Origin: an uncultured Christensenella sp.
Lineage (GTDB): Bacteria; Bacillota; Clostridia; Christensenellales; UBA1242
Reading direction: 5' to 3'
Length of the DNA: 28,833 nt
Assembly (NCBI GenBank): GCA_910584815.1
Contig: CAJUBT010000001.1
Coordinates: 46,281 to 75,113 of the forward strand
Part shown: piece after piece, positions 15,585 to 24,014 of the stretch
Position numbering within the stretch: the stretch's first letter is position 1
How the letters are laid out: each line of letters begins with the position of its first letter
The notes under the pieces: generated by a model
What the model was told of the DNA's origin: nothing
The model's input: the letters and a program-made list of their open reading frames with translations, nothing else
Databases searched by the model: none
Made by a program: the position numbers and the translations under genes

Positions 15585-15896
15585 AAATTTAATGTCTAAT
15601 CTTGGTAAAAATTCATATACTATTTATAGAAAGTTTTAATAATTTAGTTGCTTTAAATAATTAAAACAATTTAGCGTAAAATTGATTAGCTGAAAAAAAT
15701 GGAAGAAAGAAAAATTGTTTTTTTAAATATTTTTATAACAAAAAATTTTAATAGTAAACAATTTTAATTAGTTCTAAAACTTTTTATAAAAATGGAAAAA
15801 AGTAAAAAAAATTTTAACTTTTGTTATTGACTTTAACACAAAAAAAGGCTAAAATTTTTATGTGTAATTAAAAGAGTATAAGGAGATGTAAAACAG
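15585..15896. other. Intergenic region upstream of pflB
   Basis: A 312-base AT-rich gap. Its last 70 bases hold the pflB promoter and ribosome binding site. The rest shows no gene and no terminator hairpin that I can support after the U32 gene. Confidence 0.45.
15827..15855 (+). promoter_or_regulatory. pflB promoter
   Basis: TTGACT (15827-15832), a 17-base spacer and TAAAAT (15850-15855) give a near-consensus SigA promoter. It lies 41 bases before the pflB start, with AAGGAGATG as ribosome binding site. Confidence 0.8.
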
Positions 15897-18152
15897 ATGA
15901 AAAAAGAAAATGAAACTGTTTCGGTAGATGCTTGGAAAGGCTTTAAAGCTGGTGCTTGGCAAAAAGAAATTAATGTTAGCGATTTTATTTTATCTAACTA
16001 TAAAGAATATAAAGGTGATGATTCCTTCCTAGTTGGTAAAAGTGAAAGAACTGCCAAAGTTATGGAAAGAGTTGAAAAACTTTTAGCAGAAGAAAGCAAA
16101 AAAGGTTTACTAGATGTTGACCTTGTTCATTTATCTGGCATAACAAGTTTTAAACCTGGTTATATTGATAAAAAGAATGAAGTTATTGTTGGGCTTCAAA
16201 CAGATAAACCATTAAAGAGAATTGTTAACCTTTATGGTGGCGTTAAAACCGCAAAGAAGGCCCTTGAAGCTTATCATAAAAAAATAGATATTAAACTTGA
16301 AAACACTTTTAATGAATTTAGAAAATCTCACAACCAAGGTGTTTTTGATGCTTATACCACAGAAATTAGGCGTGCAAGAAGTGCAAAACTTTTAACAGGT
16401 TTGCCAGATGCTTATGGTAGAGGAAGAATTATAGGCGACTATAGGCGTATTGCATTATATGGTGTAGATAAACTACAAGAAGCAAAATCTAATGAATGGA
16501 AAAATCAATATACTGATGTTTCCACAGAAGAAAACATTCGTTTAAGAGAAGAAATATACGAACAATATAGAGCACTTGATAAAATTAAAGAAATGGCTGC
16601 AGGTTATGGTTATGATATTTCAAAACCAGCAACAAATGCAAAAGAAGCTATACAATGGACATATTTTGGTTATCTTGCTGCTATTAAAGAAAACAACGGT
16701 GCTGCAGAAAGTTTAGGCAGAACTTCTACTTTTATAGATTGCTATATTGAAAGAGATATGAAAGATGGCAAACTTACAGAAGAGGAAGCACAAGAACTTA
16801 TTGACCAATTTATTATTAAACTTCGTTTAGTTCGTCATTTAAGAACTCCAGATTATGATGAAATATTTGCTGGCGACCCTACTTGGGTTACAGAAGCAAT
16901 TGGTGGTATGGCAGATGATAAGAGAAGTTTAGTAACAAAATCTTCTTTTAGATATCTTCAAACTTTAATTAACTTAAACCCAAGCCCAGAGCCAAACCTA
17001 ACTGTTTTATACTCTTCAAAACTTCCAGCAAAATTTAAAAAATTCTGTGCAAAAATTTCAATTTTAACAGATGCTATTCAATACGAGGGTGATGATGTAA
17101 TGCGTGCTATTTATGGCAACGATTATGCTATTGCTTGTTGTGTTAGTGCTATGAAAGTTGGCAAACAAATGCAATTTTTTGGTGCTCGTTGTAACCTCGC
17201 AAAAGCTTTGTTATATGCAATTAATGGTGGTGTTGATGAAAAAACTGGCAAACTTGTTGTTGAAGGTTTAACAAAAAACACTGAAAAGGTTTTAAGTTAC
17301 GATAAAGTTAGAAAACTTTATTCTCAAGTTTTAAAGAAAACTGCAAAAATATATGTAGATTCAATGAACATTATTCACTATATGCACGATAAATATGCTT
17401 ACGAAGCAAGCCAAATGGCTTTACACGACACTAAAGTAGAAAGACTTATGGCTTTTGGTATTGCAGGTTTCTCTGTTGCTGTAGACTCTCTTGCTGCAAT
17501 TAAATATGCAAAAGTAACACCTGTAAGGAATGAAGAAGGCATTGCAATAGACTTTAATGTTGAAGGCGATTTCCCAAAATATGGTAATGATGATGATAGA
17601 GTAGATGACATTGCTGTTGAACTTGCAAATGAATTTATAACAGATTTAAAAGAATATCCTTTATATAGAAATGCAAAACATACATTATCTTTATTAACAA
17701 TAACTTCTAATGTTATGTATGGTAAAAACACAGGCTCTACTCCAGATGGTAGAAAAGCAGGCGAAGCTTTTGCTCCAGGTGCAAACCCAATGCACGGAAG
17801 AGATGCTTCTGGTGCTTTAGCATCACTTAACTCAGTAGCAAAAATTCCTTATAAAGATTGTTGCCAAGATGGTATTTCAAATACATTCTCTATTGTTCCA
17901 GATGCACTTGGTCATAGCGATGAAGATAGAGAAAAGAACTTAGTTGCAATACTAGATGGTTATTTTAACCAAAAAGCACAACACTTAAATGTTAATGTTT
18001 TGAATAGAGAACTTTTAATTGATGCTATGAACAATCCTTGGAAATATCCTAATTTAACAATTCGTGTTTCTGGTTATGCTGTTAACTTTAACAGATTAAG
18101 TAGAAAACACCAAGAAGAAGTTATTGCAAGAACTTTCCACGATAAAATTTAA
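15897..18152 (+). CDS. pflB: Pyruvate formate-lyase (formate C-acetyltransferase)
   Basis: A 751-residue glycyl-radical enzyme that splits pyruvate with CoA to acetyl-CoA and formate in anaerobic fermentation. Seen: the adjacent catalytic cysteines Cys414-Cys415 in AIACCVSAMKVGKQMQFFGARCN, the LLTGLPDAYGRGRIIGDYRR segment, the GKNTGSTPDGRKAGEAFAPGANP motif, and the C-terminal radical loop RVSGYAVNFNRLS with Gly726. Length and spacing match E. coli PflB (Cys418-Cys419, Gly734 of 760). The activating radical-SAM enzyme PflA is not next to it in this window. A strong promoter and a perfect terminator mark a single-gene unit. Oxygen sensitivity of this enzyme class points to an anaerobic host. 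Confidence 0.97.
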   Translation: MKKENETVSVDAWKGFKAGAWQKEINVSDFILSNYKEYKGDDSFLVGKSERTAKVMERVEKLLAEESKKGLLDVDLVHLSGITSFKPGYIDKKNEVIVGLQTDKPLKRIVNLYGGVKTAKKALEAYHKKIDIKLENTFNEFRKSHNQGVFDAYTTEIRRARSAKLLTGLPDAYGRGRIIGDYRRIALYGVDKLQEAKSNEWKNQYTDVSTEENIRLREEIYEQYRALDKIKEMAAGYGYDISKPATNAKEAIQWTYFGYLAAIKENNGAAESLGRTSTFIDCYIERDMKDGKLTEEEAQELIDQFIIKLRLVRHLRTPDYDEIFAGDPTWVTEAIGGMADDKRSLVTKSSFRYLQTLINLNPSPEPNLTVLYSSKLPAKFKKFCAKISILTDAIQYEGDDVMRAIYGNDYAIACCVSAMKVGKQMQFFGARCNLAKALLYAINGGVDEKTGKLVVEGLTKNTEKVLSYDKVRKLYSQVLKKTAKIYVDSMNIIHYMHDKYAYEASQMALHDTKVERLMAFGIAGFSVAVDSLAAIKYAKVTPVRNEEGIAIDFNVEGDFPKYGNDDDRVDDIAVELANEFITDLKEYPLYRNAKHTLSLLTITSNVMYGKNTGSTPDGRKAGEAFAPGANPMHGRDASGALASLNSVAKIPYKDCCQDGISNTFSIVPDALGHSDEDREKNLVAILDGYFNQKAQHLNVNVLNRELLIDAMNNPWKYPNLTIRVSGYAVNFNRLSRKHQEEVIARTFHDKI

Positions 18153-18172
18153 TTTATAAAAATTTCAAAAAT

Positions 18173-18207
18173 AAAAAGAGTATAAATTTTAAATTATACT
18201 CTTTTTT
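18173..18207 (+). terminator. pflB terminator
   Basis: AAAAAGAGTATAA (18173-18185) pairs with TTATACTCTTTTT (18194-18206) over 13 bases around an 8-base loop. The T run is part of the right arm and beyond. Confidence 0.85.
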
Positions 18208-18226
18208 ATTATAAAATAATTATTAA

Positions 18227-18267
18227 AAATTAAAACCCTGCCAAAATATATGGTTGGGTTTTAATAT
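18227..18267 (-). terminator. Terminator after the ABC-F gene
   Basis: ATTAAAACCC (18229-18238) pairs with GGGTTTTAAT (18256-18265), with an inner CC/GG pair. On the minus strand a T-rich tract follows. It starts 40 bases beyond the ABC-F stop. Confidence 0.7.
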
Positions 18268-18304
18268 TATTTTTAAATAAGATTATTGTTAAAAATTTAA
18301 AGCA

Positions 18305-19927
18305 TTATATTTTTTCAGTGTTTAATTTATAGTAGTATTCTAGCAGTTCTGGAGAATAGTTTTCTATTCTTCCGCTTGGTAAAATTAGCATTCTGCTTAT
18401 GCCAATTTGTTCAACAAAGGCTGGGTTATGGCTAACAACAATAATAGTGCCAGTATATTCGTGAAAGTTGCCACCTATAATTTTTTGTGTTTCTGGGTCT
18501 AGGTGATTAGTTGGTTCATCAAGAAGTAAGAGATTTGCCTTTTGCATTAATATTTTTAAAAGAGCTATTCTAGCTTTTTCACCAGGAGATAGTACTTTTG
18601 CCTTTTTAAAAACATCTTCTTCATAAAACAAAAAATTAGCCAACATTCCTCTTATTTGCCAAGGAGTATATTCATAGTTGTTAACATTATCTAAAATAGT
18701 TTTATTAAGGTCTATTTGTTCTAGTTCTTGTGCGTAGTAGGCTATATCTGTTTTTGAGTTAAAACGTATTGTGCCAGTTTGGGCTTTTAAAAAGCCCATT
18801 AATAATTTAAGCAAGGTAGATTTTCCAACACCATTTTCTCCAACAACTAAAAACCGTTCACCACCACTAATGCAAAAAGATAAATTTTTATAAAGTGTTG
18901 GTTTGTTTTCATAATTAAAGGATATATTTTTTACTTCAAGAGGCATTAAAGCTCCTTGTCGTTTTGGGGTTATGTTCATTTTAACTCTTTTATAAACTCT
19001 ATCGCGTTTTAACAACTCTTGCTTTTTCTTTTCAAGTTTTATTTCTCTATCTTGCCCCATTTTTTTTAAGGCGTGATTGGTGGCACTTGCTTGTTTTGCT
19101 TTGGTAATAAAAGCTGTTAACTCTTTTATTTCTTTTTCTTGTTGAGTTATTAATTTTTCTTTTAAGCGTTGTTCCTCAGCATAATTTTTAAGGTAGGTGT
19201 TATAGTTCCCGTTATAAACTAAAATTTTATGAGTTGCTTTATTAATAAATAAAACTTTATTTATAATGCTATTTAAAAATTCCACATCGTGACTGATTAT
19301 TAAAACCATACCTTTGTATTCTTTAAGATAATTTGTCACGAAAGCTTTTGTTGAAACATCTAAGTGATTGGTGGGCTCATCAAGCAGTAAAATTTCTGGT
19401 TTAGAATATAAAAGCCTTGCAAATGCCATCTTGGATTTTTGTCCGCCAGATAAGTCTTTCAATTTCATATTTAGTAAATCGGCTTCTATTTCCATACTTT
19501 CTATTAGGTTAAGCAAAATATCTTCTGCCTGATAATAGTCAAAATATTCAAGTTTTTCTTGTGCTTTTGTCATTTCACGAAATAATTGTTTTTGTTCTGC
19601 TTCTGTTGCAGTTTCTAATTTTATGTAAATATCGTTTAGTTTGTTTTCCAATTTTTTAATTGGTCTGCCTTCTTCAATATATTCAAGAACAGTTTGCTCG
19701 GAATTTTCTAAAATAATTTCTTGAGGCAGGTAACCAATTCTTGCATTGCCTGTTGATAAAGTTCCACTGTCGAGTTTTATTTCACCTAAAATTATGCGGA
19801 ACAAAGTTGTTTTGCCCGCACCATTAACTCCTATAATTCCTACTTTATCTTTATCGTTAATTTGAAACTCGGCATCCTCATAAATAGTTTCAAGCCCGAA
19901 TGACAAATTCATTTTGTTGCCTTTCAT
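18305..19927 (-). CDS. ABC-F family ribosome-associated ATPase
   Basis: A 540-residue soluble protein with two ATP-binding cassettes and no membrane domain, the layout of ABC-F translation factors, which bind the ribosomal E site. Seen in order: Walker A GVNGAGKTT (33-41), signature LSGGQKSKMAFARLL, Walker B EILLLDEPTNHLD, a charged linker rich in Lys and Glu, then second Walker A GENGVGKST, signature LSPGEKARIALLKIL and Walker B NLLLLDEPTNHLD. Some members (Vga, Lsa, OptrA) give antibiotic resistance by ribosome protection and others (EttA, Uup, YdiF, YfmR) are housekeeping; sequence alone does not settle which. GGAG is about 11 bases before the ATG. The short leader has no attenuator, unlike many inducible resistance genes. 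Confidence 0.9.
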   Translation of the reverse strand: MKGNKMNLSFGLETIYEDAEFQINDKDKVGIIGVNGAGKTTLFRIILGEIKLDSGTLSTGNARIGYLPQEIILENSEQTVLEYIEEGRPIKKLENKLNDIYIKLETATEAEQKQLFREMTKAQEKLEYFDYYQAEDILLNLIESMEIEADLLNMKLKDLSGGQKSKMAFARLLYSKPEILLLDEPTNHLDVSTKAFVTNYLKEYKGMVLIISHDVEFLNSIINKVLFINKATHKILVYNGNYNTYLKNYAEEQRLKEKLITQQEKEIKELTAFITKAKQASATNHALKKMGQDREIKLEKKKQELLKRDRVYKRVKMNITPKRQGALMPLEVKNISFNYENKPTLYKNLSFCISGGERFLVVGENGVGKSTLLKLLMGFLKAQTGTIRFNSKTDIAYYAQELEQIDLNKTILDNVNNYEYTPWQIRGMLANFLFYEEDVFKKAKVLSPGEKARIALLKILMQKANLLLLDEPTNHLDPETQKIIGGNFHEYTGTIIVVSHNPAFVEQIGISRMLILPSGRIENYSPELLEYYYKLNTEKI

Positions 19928-19943
19928 ATGTGTAAAATCTCCA

Positions 19944-19986
19944 TTAAACTATCAAAAAGTTTAACATAGTAGAATTGTTTAGTCAA
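19944..19986 (-). promoter_or_regulatory. ABC-F promoter with inverted repeat
   Basis: On the minus strand TTGACT (19986-19981), 17 bases, then TAAACT (19963-19958). The -10 is also one arm of a perfect 7-bp inverted repeat, TTAAACT at 19944-19950 and AGTTTAA at 19958-19964, which could be an operator or a short 5' hairpin. Transcription would start near 19951, only about 24 bases before the start codon. Confidence 0.6.
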
Positions 19987-20368
19987 ATTTTAAAGATTGA
20001 TGTTGATTCTATTACTTTTAAAATAATTTTAATAATAAAGAAACAGAAAAATATGTGCATTAAAATTTTGGTTAAATTTAATGCTTCAATTATTAAAATA
20101 GTGTTGTTATTTAAATGAACATTTTTTGTTTGATAGGTTAGTAATAAAACTATCAAAATTTTTGAAAATAAAACTATAAAAAATTTTCTAAAAAGTCTTT
20201 TATTTTTTGTTTTGTTGTGGTAAACTATTCTAGTTTTAGGTGCTATATTTTTTATTATTTTAATTCTAAATTTAATTAAAGGATATGGTAAAATTTAAAT
20301 TTATTTACAGTTTTTAAATCACAAAATTTAATAATTATTAGGTTATATATTAATAAAGGAAAAGGAAA
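19987..20368. other. Intergenic region between divergent ABC-F and typA
   Basis: About 380 AT-rich bases with no supported gene. The typA promoter must lie here but no clear -35/-10 pair stands out. AAAGGAAAAGGAAA directly before the typA ATG is its ribosome binding site. Confidence 0.4.
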
Positions 20369-22198
20369 ATGAAAAACGATAAAGTAAGAAATATTGCAAT
20401 TATTGCCCACGTAGACCACGGTAAAACAAGTTTAGTTAACGAACTTTTAAAACAAGGTGGCGCGTTTAGGCAAAATCAGGAAGTTGAAGATAGGGTTATG
20501 GATAGTAATGCTATAGAAAGAGAAAGAGGCATTACAATTTTAAGTAAAAATGCTTCCTTTATATATAAAGATATTAAAGTGAATGTTGTTGACACTCCTG
20601 GTCACGCCGACTTTGGTGGAGAGGTTGAAAGGGTTTTAAAAATGGTTGATGGCGTTTTGCTAGTTGTTGATGCTTATGAAGGACCTATGCCTCAAACAAG
20701 ATTTGTTTTAGAAAAAGCACTATCTTTAAACCTAAAAGTTATTATTGTTATTAATAAAATAGATAGGAAAGATAGCAGAATTAGCGAAGTAAGCGATGAA
20801 GTTTTGGAATTATTACTTGACCTAAATGCAACAGAAGAACAATTAGATAGCCCAATTATTTATGCTTCTGCAAGGCAAGGAACTGCAACAGACGACCTTG
20901 CAAAAGAAGGCAAGGATATGACACCGCTTTTTGAAACTATTATAAATCATATTCCTTGCCCAAGTGGAGATGAAGATAAACCTTTTAAAATGCTTGTTAG
21001 TTCAACCGAACAAAACGACTTTTTGGGCAAACTTGCTGTTGGTAAAATAGAGCAAGGCACCTTAAAAATTAATGATAACCTTGTTATTACTAACTATCAC
21101 GATGAAACAAAACGAGTTCCTTTTAAAGTTCAGAATATGTTTGAGTTTGTTGGGCTTAAAAGGTTAACTTTACAAGAAGCAAAAGTAGGCGATATAGTTT
21201 GTATTGCAGGGGCAGATAATATAACTATTGGAGACACTTTAAGCGATAAAGATAATGTTGAAACTTTACCTTTTGTTAAAATAAGCGAACCAAGTGTTGA
21301 AATGAGTTTTATTGTTAACAACAGTCCTTTTGCTGGTAAAGAGGGGAAATTTTGCACCAGCAGGCAACTTAGGGAAAGATTAATAAAAGAAACCGTTCGC
21401 GATTTAAGTTTAAAGGTTTATGATACCGATAGTGCAGATACTTTTAGAGTGCTTGGCAGAGGGGAAATGCATTTATCCATTTTAATGGAAAATTTGCGTA
21501 GAGATGGTTTTGAATTTCAAGTAAGTATGCCTAAAGTTTTATATAAAGAAATTGATGGAAAAAAATGTGAACCTATTGAAAAACTTGTTGTAGATTTGCC
21601 AGATGATAAAGCAGGAAATGTTATAAGTGTGCTTGGGGCAAGAAAAGGTGAATTGCTTGGTATGCACAGCAATAATGGTAGAACTAGGCTTGAATATTTA
21701 ATTCCAGCTCGTGGCTTGTTTGGTTATAAGGGACAGTTTATGACGGACACAAACGGCGAAGGTATTATGAGTAGCGTTTTTTATGAATATCAAGAATTTA
21801 AAGGTAACTTGCAAAGAAGAAACTTTGGTATGCTTGTTGCTTATGAAACTGGAGAGGCAGTACAATATGGTTTGTTCTATTCTCAACAACACGGCAAATT
21901 ATTTATAACCCCTGGTGAAAAAGTTTATGGTGGAATGATTGTTGGAACTAACCCTAGAGTAGATGATATAGTTGTTAATGTTTGCAAAACAAAACACTTA
22001 ACAAATACTCGTTCTAGTGCCAGTGATGATGCATTAAGATTAGAACCTGTGCAAAAACCAAGTTTGGAACAGTATCTTGATATGTTAGATGAAGATGAAC
22101 TTTTAGAAATCACTCCAGTTTCTATTCGTATGAGAAAGAAAACCCTAGACCACACAATTCGTGGCAGGGAAGATTTTAGAAGAAAAAAACAACAATAA
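20369..22198 (+). CDS. typA: Translational GTPase TypA/BipA
   Basis: A 609-residue translation-factor GTPase that binds the ribosome and helps 50S assembly and growth under stress such as cold. Seen: G1 AHVDHGKTS (13-21), switch I RERGITI, G3 DTPGHADFGGE, G4 NKIDRKD, then EF-G-like domains II (FLGKLAVGKIEQGTL), III (LRERLIKETVRDLSLKV) and V, and the TypA-specific C-terminal domain ending SIRMRKKTLDHTIRGREDFRRKK. Length and order match the family. It stands alone, converging on the TrkA-C gene, and has a good AAAGGAAAAGG ribosome binding site. Confidence 0.96.
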   Translation: MKNDKVRNIAIIAHVDHGKTSLVNELLKQGGAFRQNQEVEDRVMDSNAIERERGITILSKNASFIYKDIKVNVVDTPGHADFGGEVERVLKMVDGVLLVVDAYEGPMPQTRFVLEKALSLNLKVIIVINKIDRKDSRISEVSDEVLELLLDLNATEEQLDSPIIYASARQGTATDDLAKEGKDMTPLFETIINHIPCPSGDEDKPFKMLVSSTEQNDFLGKLAVGKIEQGTLKINDNLVITNYHDETKRVPFKVQNMFEFVGLKRLTLQEAKVGDIVCIAGADNITIGDTLSDKDNVETLPFVKISEPSVEMSFIVNNSPFAGKEGKFCTSRQLRERLIKETVRDLSLKVYDTDSADTFRVLGRGEMHLSILMENLRRDGFEFQVSMPKVLYKEIDGKKCEPIEKLVVDLPDDKAGNVISVLGARKGELLGMHSNNGRTRLEYLIPARGLFGYKGQFMTDTNGEGIMSSVFYEYQEFKGNLQRRNFGMLVAYETGEAVQYGLFYSQQHGKLFITPGEKVYGGMIVGTNPRVDDIVVNVCKTKHLTNTRSSASDDALRLEPVQKPSLEQYLDMLDEDELLEITPVSIRMRKKTLDHTIRGREDFRRKKQQ

Positions 22199-22271
22199 AA
22201 TTAAAATTTTGTTTTTATTTTTAATAATATTTAATAAGTTTTTTAGAAAGATAAATGTTTAATAATTAAAA

Positions 22272-22309
22272 AGAAAGAGACCGCAATTTAATATTTGCGG
22301 TCTCTTTCT
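22272..22309 (-). terminator. Terminator overlapping the end of the TrkA-C gene
   Basis: AGAAAGAGACCGCAA (22272-22286) and TTGCGGTCTCTTTCT (22295-22309) form a perfect 15-bp stem with an 8-base loop. On the minus strand the hairpin is followed by a T tract. One arm encodes the last residues of the leftward protein and the stop codon lies in the loop. It may also stop transcripts of typA from the other side. Confidence 0.8.
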
Positions 22310-23013
22310 GCGTATCTTTTTTCTACTTCATCTATAAAAATAGATTTTATATTATTTAAATCTCCATATAAAGTTACAATATCTTTTTCTTTTAAAATCT
22401 CATCGCGAGAAACATTATTAATAACTTTTCCAGCACGGTTAATTGCAAGCACAGTTAACCCATAGTTTTGTTTAATTTTTAATTCTTCTAAAGTTCTTTC
22501 GTTAAAGTTAAAAGGTAGCATTATAAGGGTTAATTCTACAATAGAATTTGTTCCATAATTATCTATAACTTTTAAAAAGTTTTTAGTTTTGCTTTTAGAT
22601 AAACTATGTCCAAGTTTAAATATAATAGCATCAAAACCATTTTTAACAAATTTTATTTTTGAAAGTATAATAAATAAAAGCATTGCTCCAGCAAGAATTA
22701 ATAACACTATCCATAAATTTTCATCTTGTGTGGAACCAATACTTAGCACTATTGAAATGAATGCCGAAACAAGAGTGGCAGAGAATGCATATCCAAAAAT
22801 CATAGCGGTTATGCAAAGTTTGCGCCTTGCAGATGTTGTAACAAAAGGTTCTGTTTCTTTTGTTGTAAATCCGCAAGTTGTGAGCAGGGAAACAACTTGA
22901 AGCCTAGCTTTTTCTTCTGGTAGCCCTGTTAACCTAAATAAAACGGTAAAAATTTCTGCAATAATCATATAGGCTATCATAACAATAAAAAAAAGAATTA
23001 ACGCTCCCAACAT
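22288..23013 (-). CDS. Membrane protein with C-terminal RCK_C (TrkA-C) domain
   Basis: From the ATG at 23013, which follows AGGGGGTG by seven bases, the protein has 241 residues; the longer in-frame start at 23067 is rejected. Seen: three hydrophobic segments (about 2-26, 66-92 and 101-119) and a C-terminal RCK_C domain (about 157-230: IVELTLIM, LGLTVLAI-like NYGLTVLAINRAGK, and DEILKEKDIVTLYGD). RCK_C domains regulate K+ channels and cation/proton antiporters and several bind c-di-AMP. The membrane part is too small to be a known channel on its own, so it may be a regulatory subunit. Substrate and ligand are not visible in the sequence. Divergent from the NifU-like operon. Confidence 0.8.
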   Translation of the reverse strand: MLGALILFFIVMIAYMIIAEIFTVLFRLTGLPEEKARLQVVSLLTTCGFTTKETEPFVTTSARRKLCITAMIFGYAFSATLVSAFISIVLSIGSTQDENLWIVLLILAGAMLLFIILSKIKFVKNGFDAIIFKLGHSLSKSKTKNFLKVIDNYGTNSIVELTLIMLPFNFNERTLEELKIKQNYGLTVLAINRAGKVINNVSRDEILKEKDIVTLYGDLNNIKSIFIDEVEKRYAERDRKY

Positions 23014-23035
23014 AACTTTGCACCCCCTATAAAAA

Positions 23036-23064
23036 ATAGTAACATAAAAGGTAACAAAAAACAA
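23036..23064 (-). promoter_or_regulatory. Candidate promoter of the TrkA-C gene
   Basis: On the minus strand TTGTTT (23064-23059), 17 bases, then TACTAT (23041-23036), 22 bases before the start codon. Confidence 0.45.
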
Positions 23065-23234
23065 CACAAAAAGTTTTTATTATAACTACTATATTAAAAA
23101 TAGCAATTTATAGTAACAAAAACTTTAGGCTTTATAATAATAATTAATAATGCTTAAACATTAAATTTTTAGTTATAGGTTTTATGTTTTTAAAAAATGT
23201 AGCAGATTAGTTGTTTGCAGTGTGTTTAAATCAA

Positions 23235-23266
23235 TTTACTTTTATGCAAAAAAATGTTACTATAAT
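23235..23266 (+). promoter_or_regulatory. Candidate promoter of the NifU-like/GGGtGRT operon
   Basis: TTTACT (23235-23240) is followed by 17 bases and TACTAT (23258-23263), which overlaps TATAAT (23261-23266). The first gene starts 36 bases on, after AGGGGG. Confidence 0.5.
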
Positions 23267-23301
23267 TATGTTAAAATATATCTTTATTTTAGGGGGTTTT
23301 T

Positions 23302-23994
23302 ATGAATTATACATCAGAAGTTGACAATATGTGTGTTGTCAAAAAAGGTGCCAATCACGGCCCAGCACCAATTCCAGAAGAAGCAAAATGGGTTCAAGCA
23401 AAAGAAATTAAAGATATTTCTGGCTTTACTCACGGAGTAGGTTGGTGTGCACCACAACAAGGTGCTTGCAAACTTACTTTAAACATTAAAGATGGTATTA
23501 TTGAAGAAGCGCTTGTTGAAACTTTAGGTTGCTCAGGTATGACTCACTCTGCTGCAATGGCTAGTGAAATTTTGGTTGGCAAAACTATTTTAGAAGCACT
23601 TAACACCGACCTTGTTTGCGATGCAATTAACACTGCAATGCGTGAACTATTTTTGCAAATTGTTTATGGCAGAAGTCAATCTGCTTTTTCTGAAGGGGGG
23701 CTTTCAATAGGGGCAGGGCTTGAAGACCTTGGCAAAGGCACAAGAAGCCAAGTTGGAACTTGCTACAGCACAAAATTAAAAGGGCCTAGATATTTGGAAT
23801 TATCCGAAGGCTACATAACAAAAATTGGTTTAGATAAAGACAATCAAATTATCGGTTATGAATTTGTTAACCTTGGTAAAATGATGGAAAACATAAAGAA
23901 AGGCATAGAACCTCTTGAAGCAATTAAAAAGGCTAGCGGTAAATATGGCAGAATTGAAGATGCTGTAAAACTAATAGACCCAAGAGAAGAATAA
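23302..23994 (+). CDS. NifU/IscU-like iron-sulfur scaffold protein
   Basis: A 230-residue protein with a NifU_N/IscU-like domain, used to assemble Fe-S clusters before transfer. Seen: CAPQQGACKLTLNIKDGIIEEA, then LVETLGCSGMTHSAAMASEILVGKTILEA, where Cys77 lies in the position of the second scaffold cysteine (G-C-x-x-x-x-A). Cys49/Cys56 and Cys106 are candidates for the others, and Cys154 is also present. It is longer than IscU (about 130), with an extra C-terminal half (GPRYLELSEGYITKIGLD... YGRIEDAVKLID). No cysteine desulfurase is nearby. It sits 20 bases before the GGGtGRT gene, its usual partner, so it is probably a specialised scaffold for that protein. AGGGGG precedes the ATG. Confidence 0.85.
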   Translation: MNYTSEVDNMCVVKKGANHGPAPIPEEAKWVQAKEIKDISGFTHGVGWCAPQQGACKLTLNIKDGIIEEALVETLGCSGMTHSAAMASEILVGKTILEALNTDLVCDAINTAMRELFLQIVYGRSQSAFSEGGLSIGAGLEDLGKGTRSQVGTCYSTKLKGPRYLELSEGYITKIGLDKDNQIIGYEFVNLGKMMENIKKGIEPLEAIKKASGKYGRIEDAVKLIDPREE

Positions 23995-24014
23995 GGATAG
24001 GGGGAAAGAAGAAT

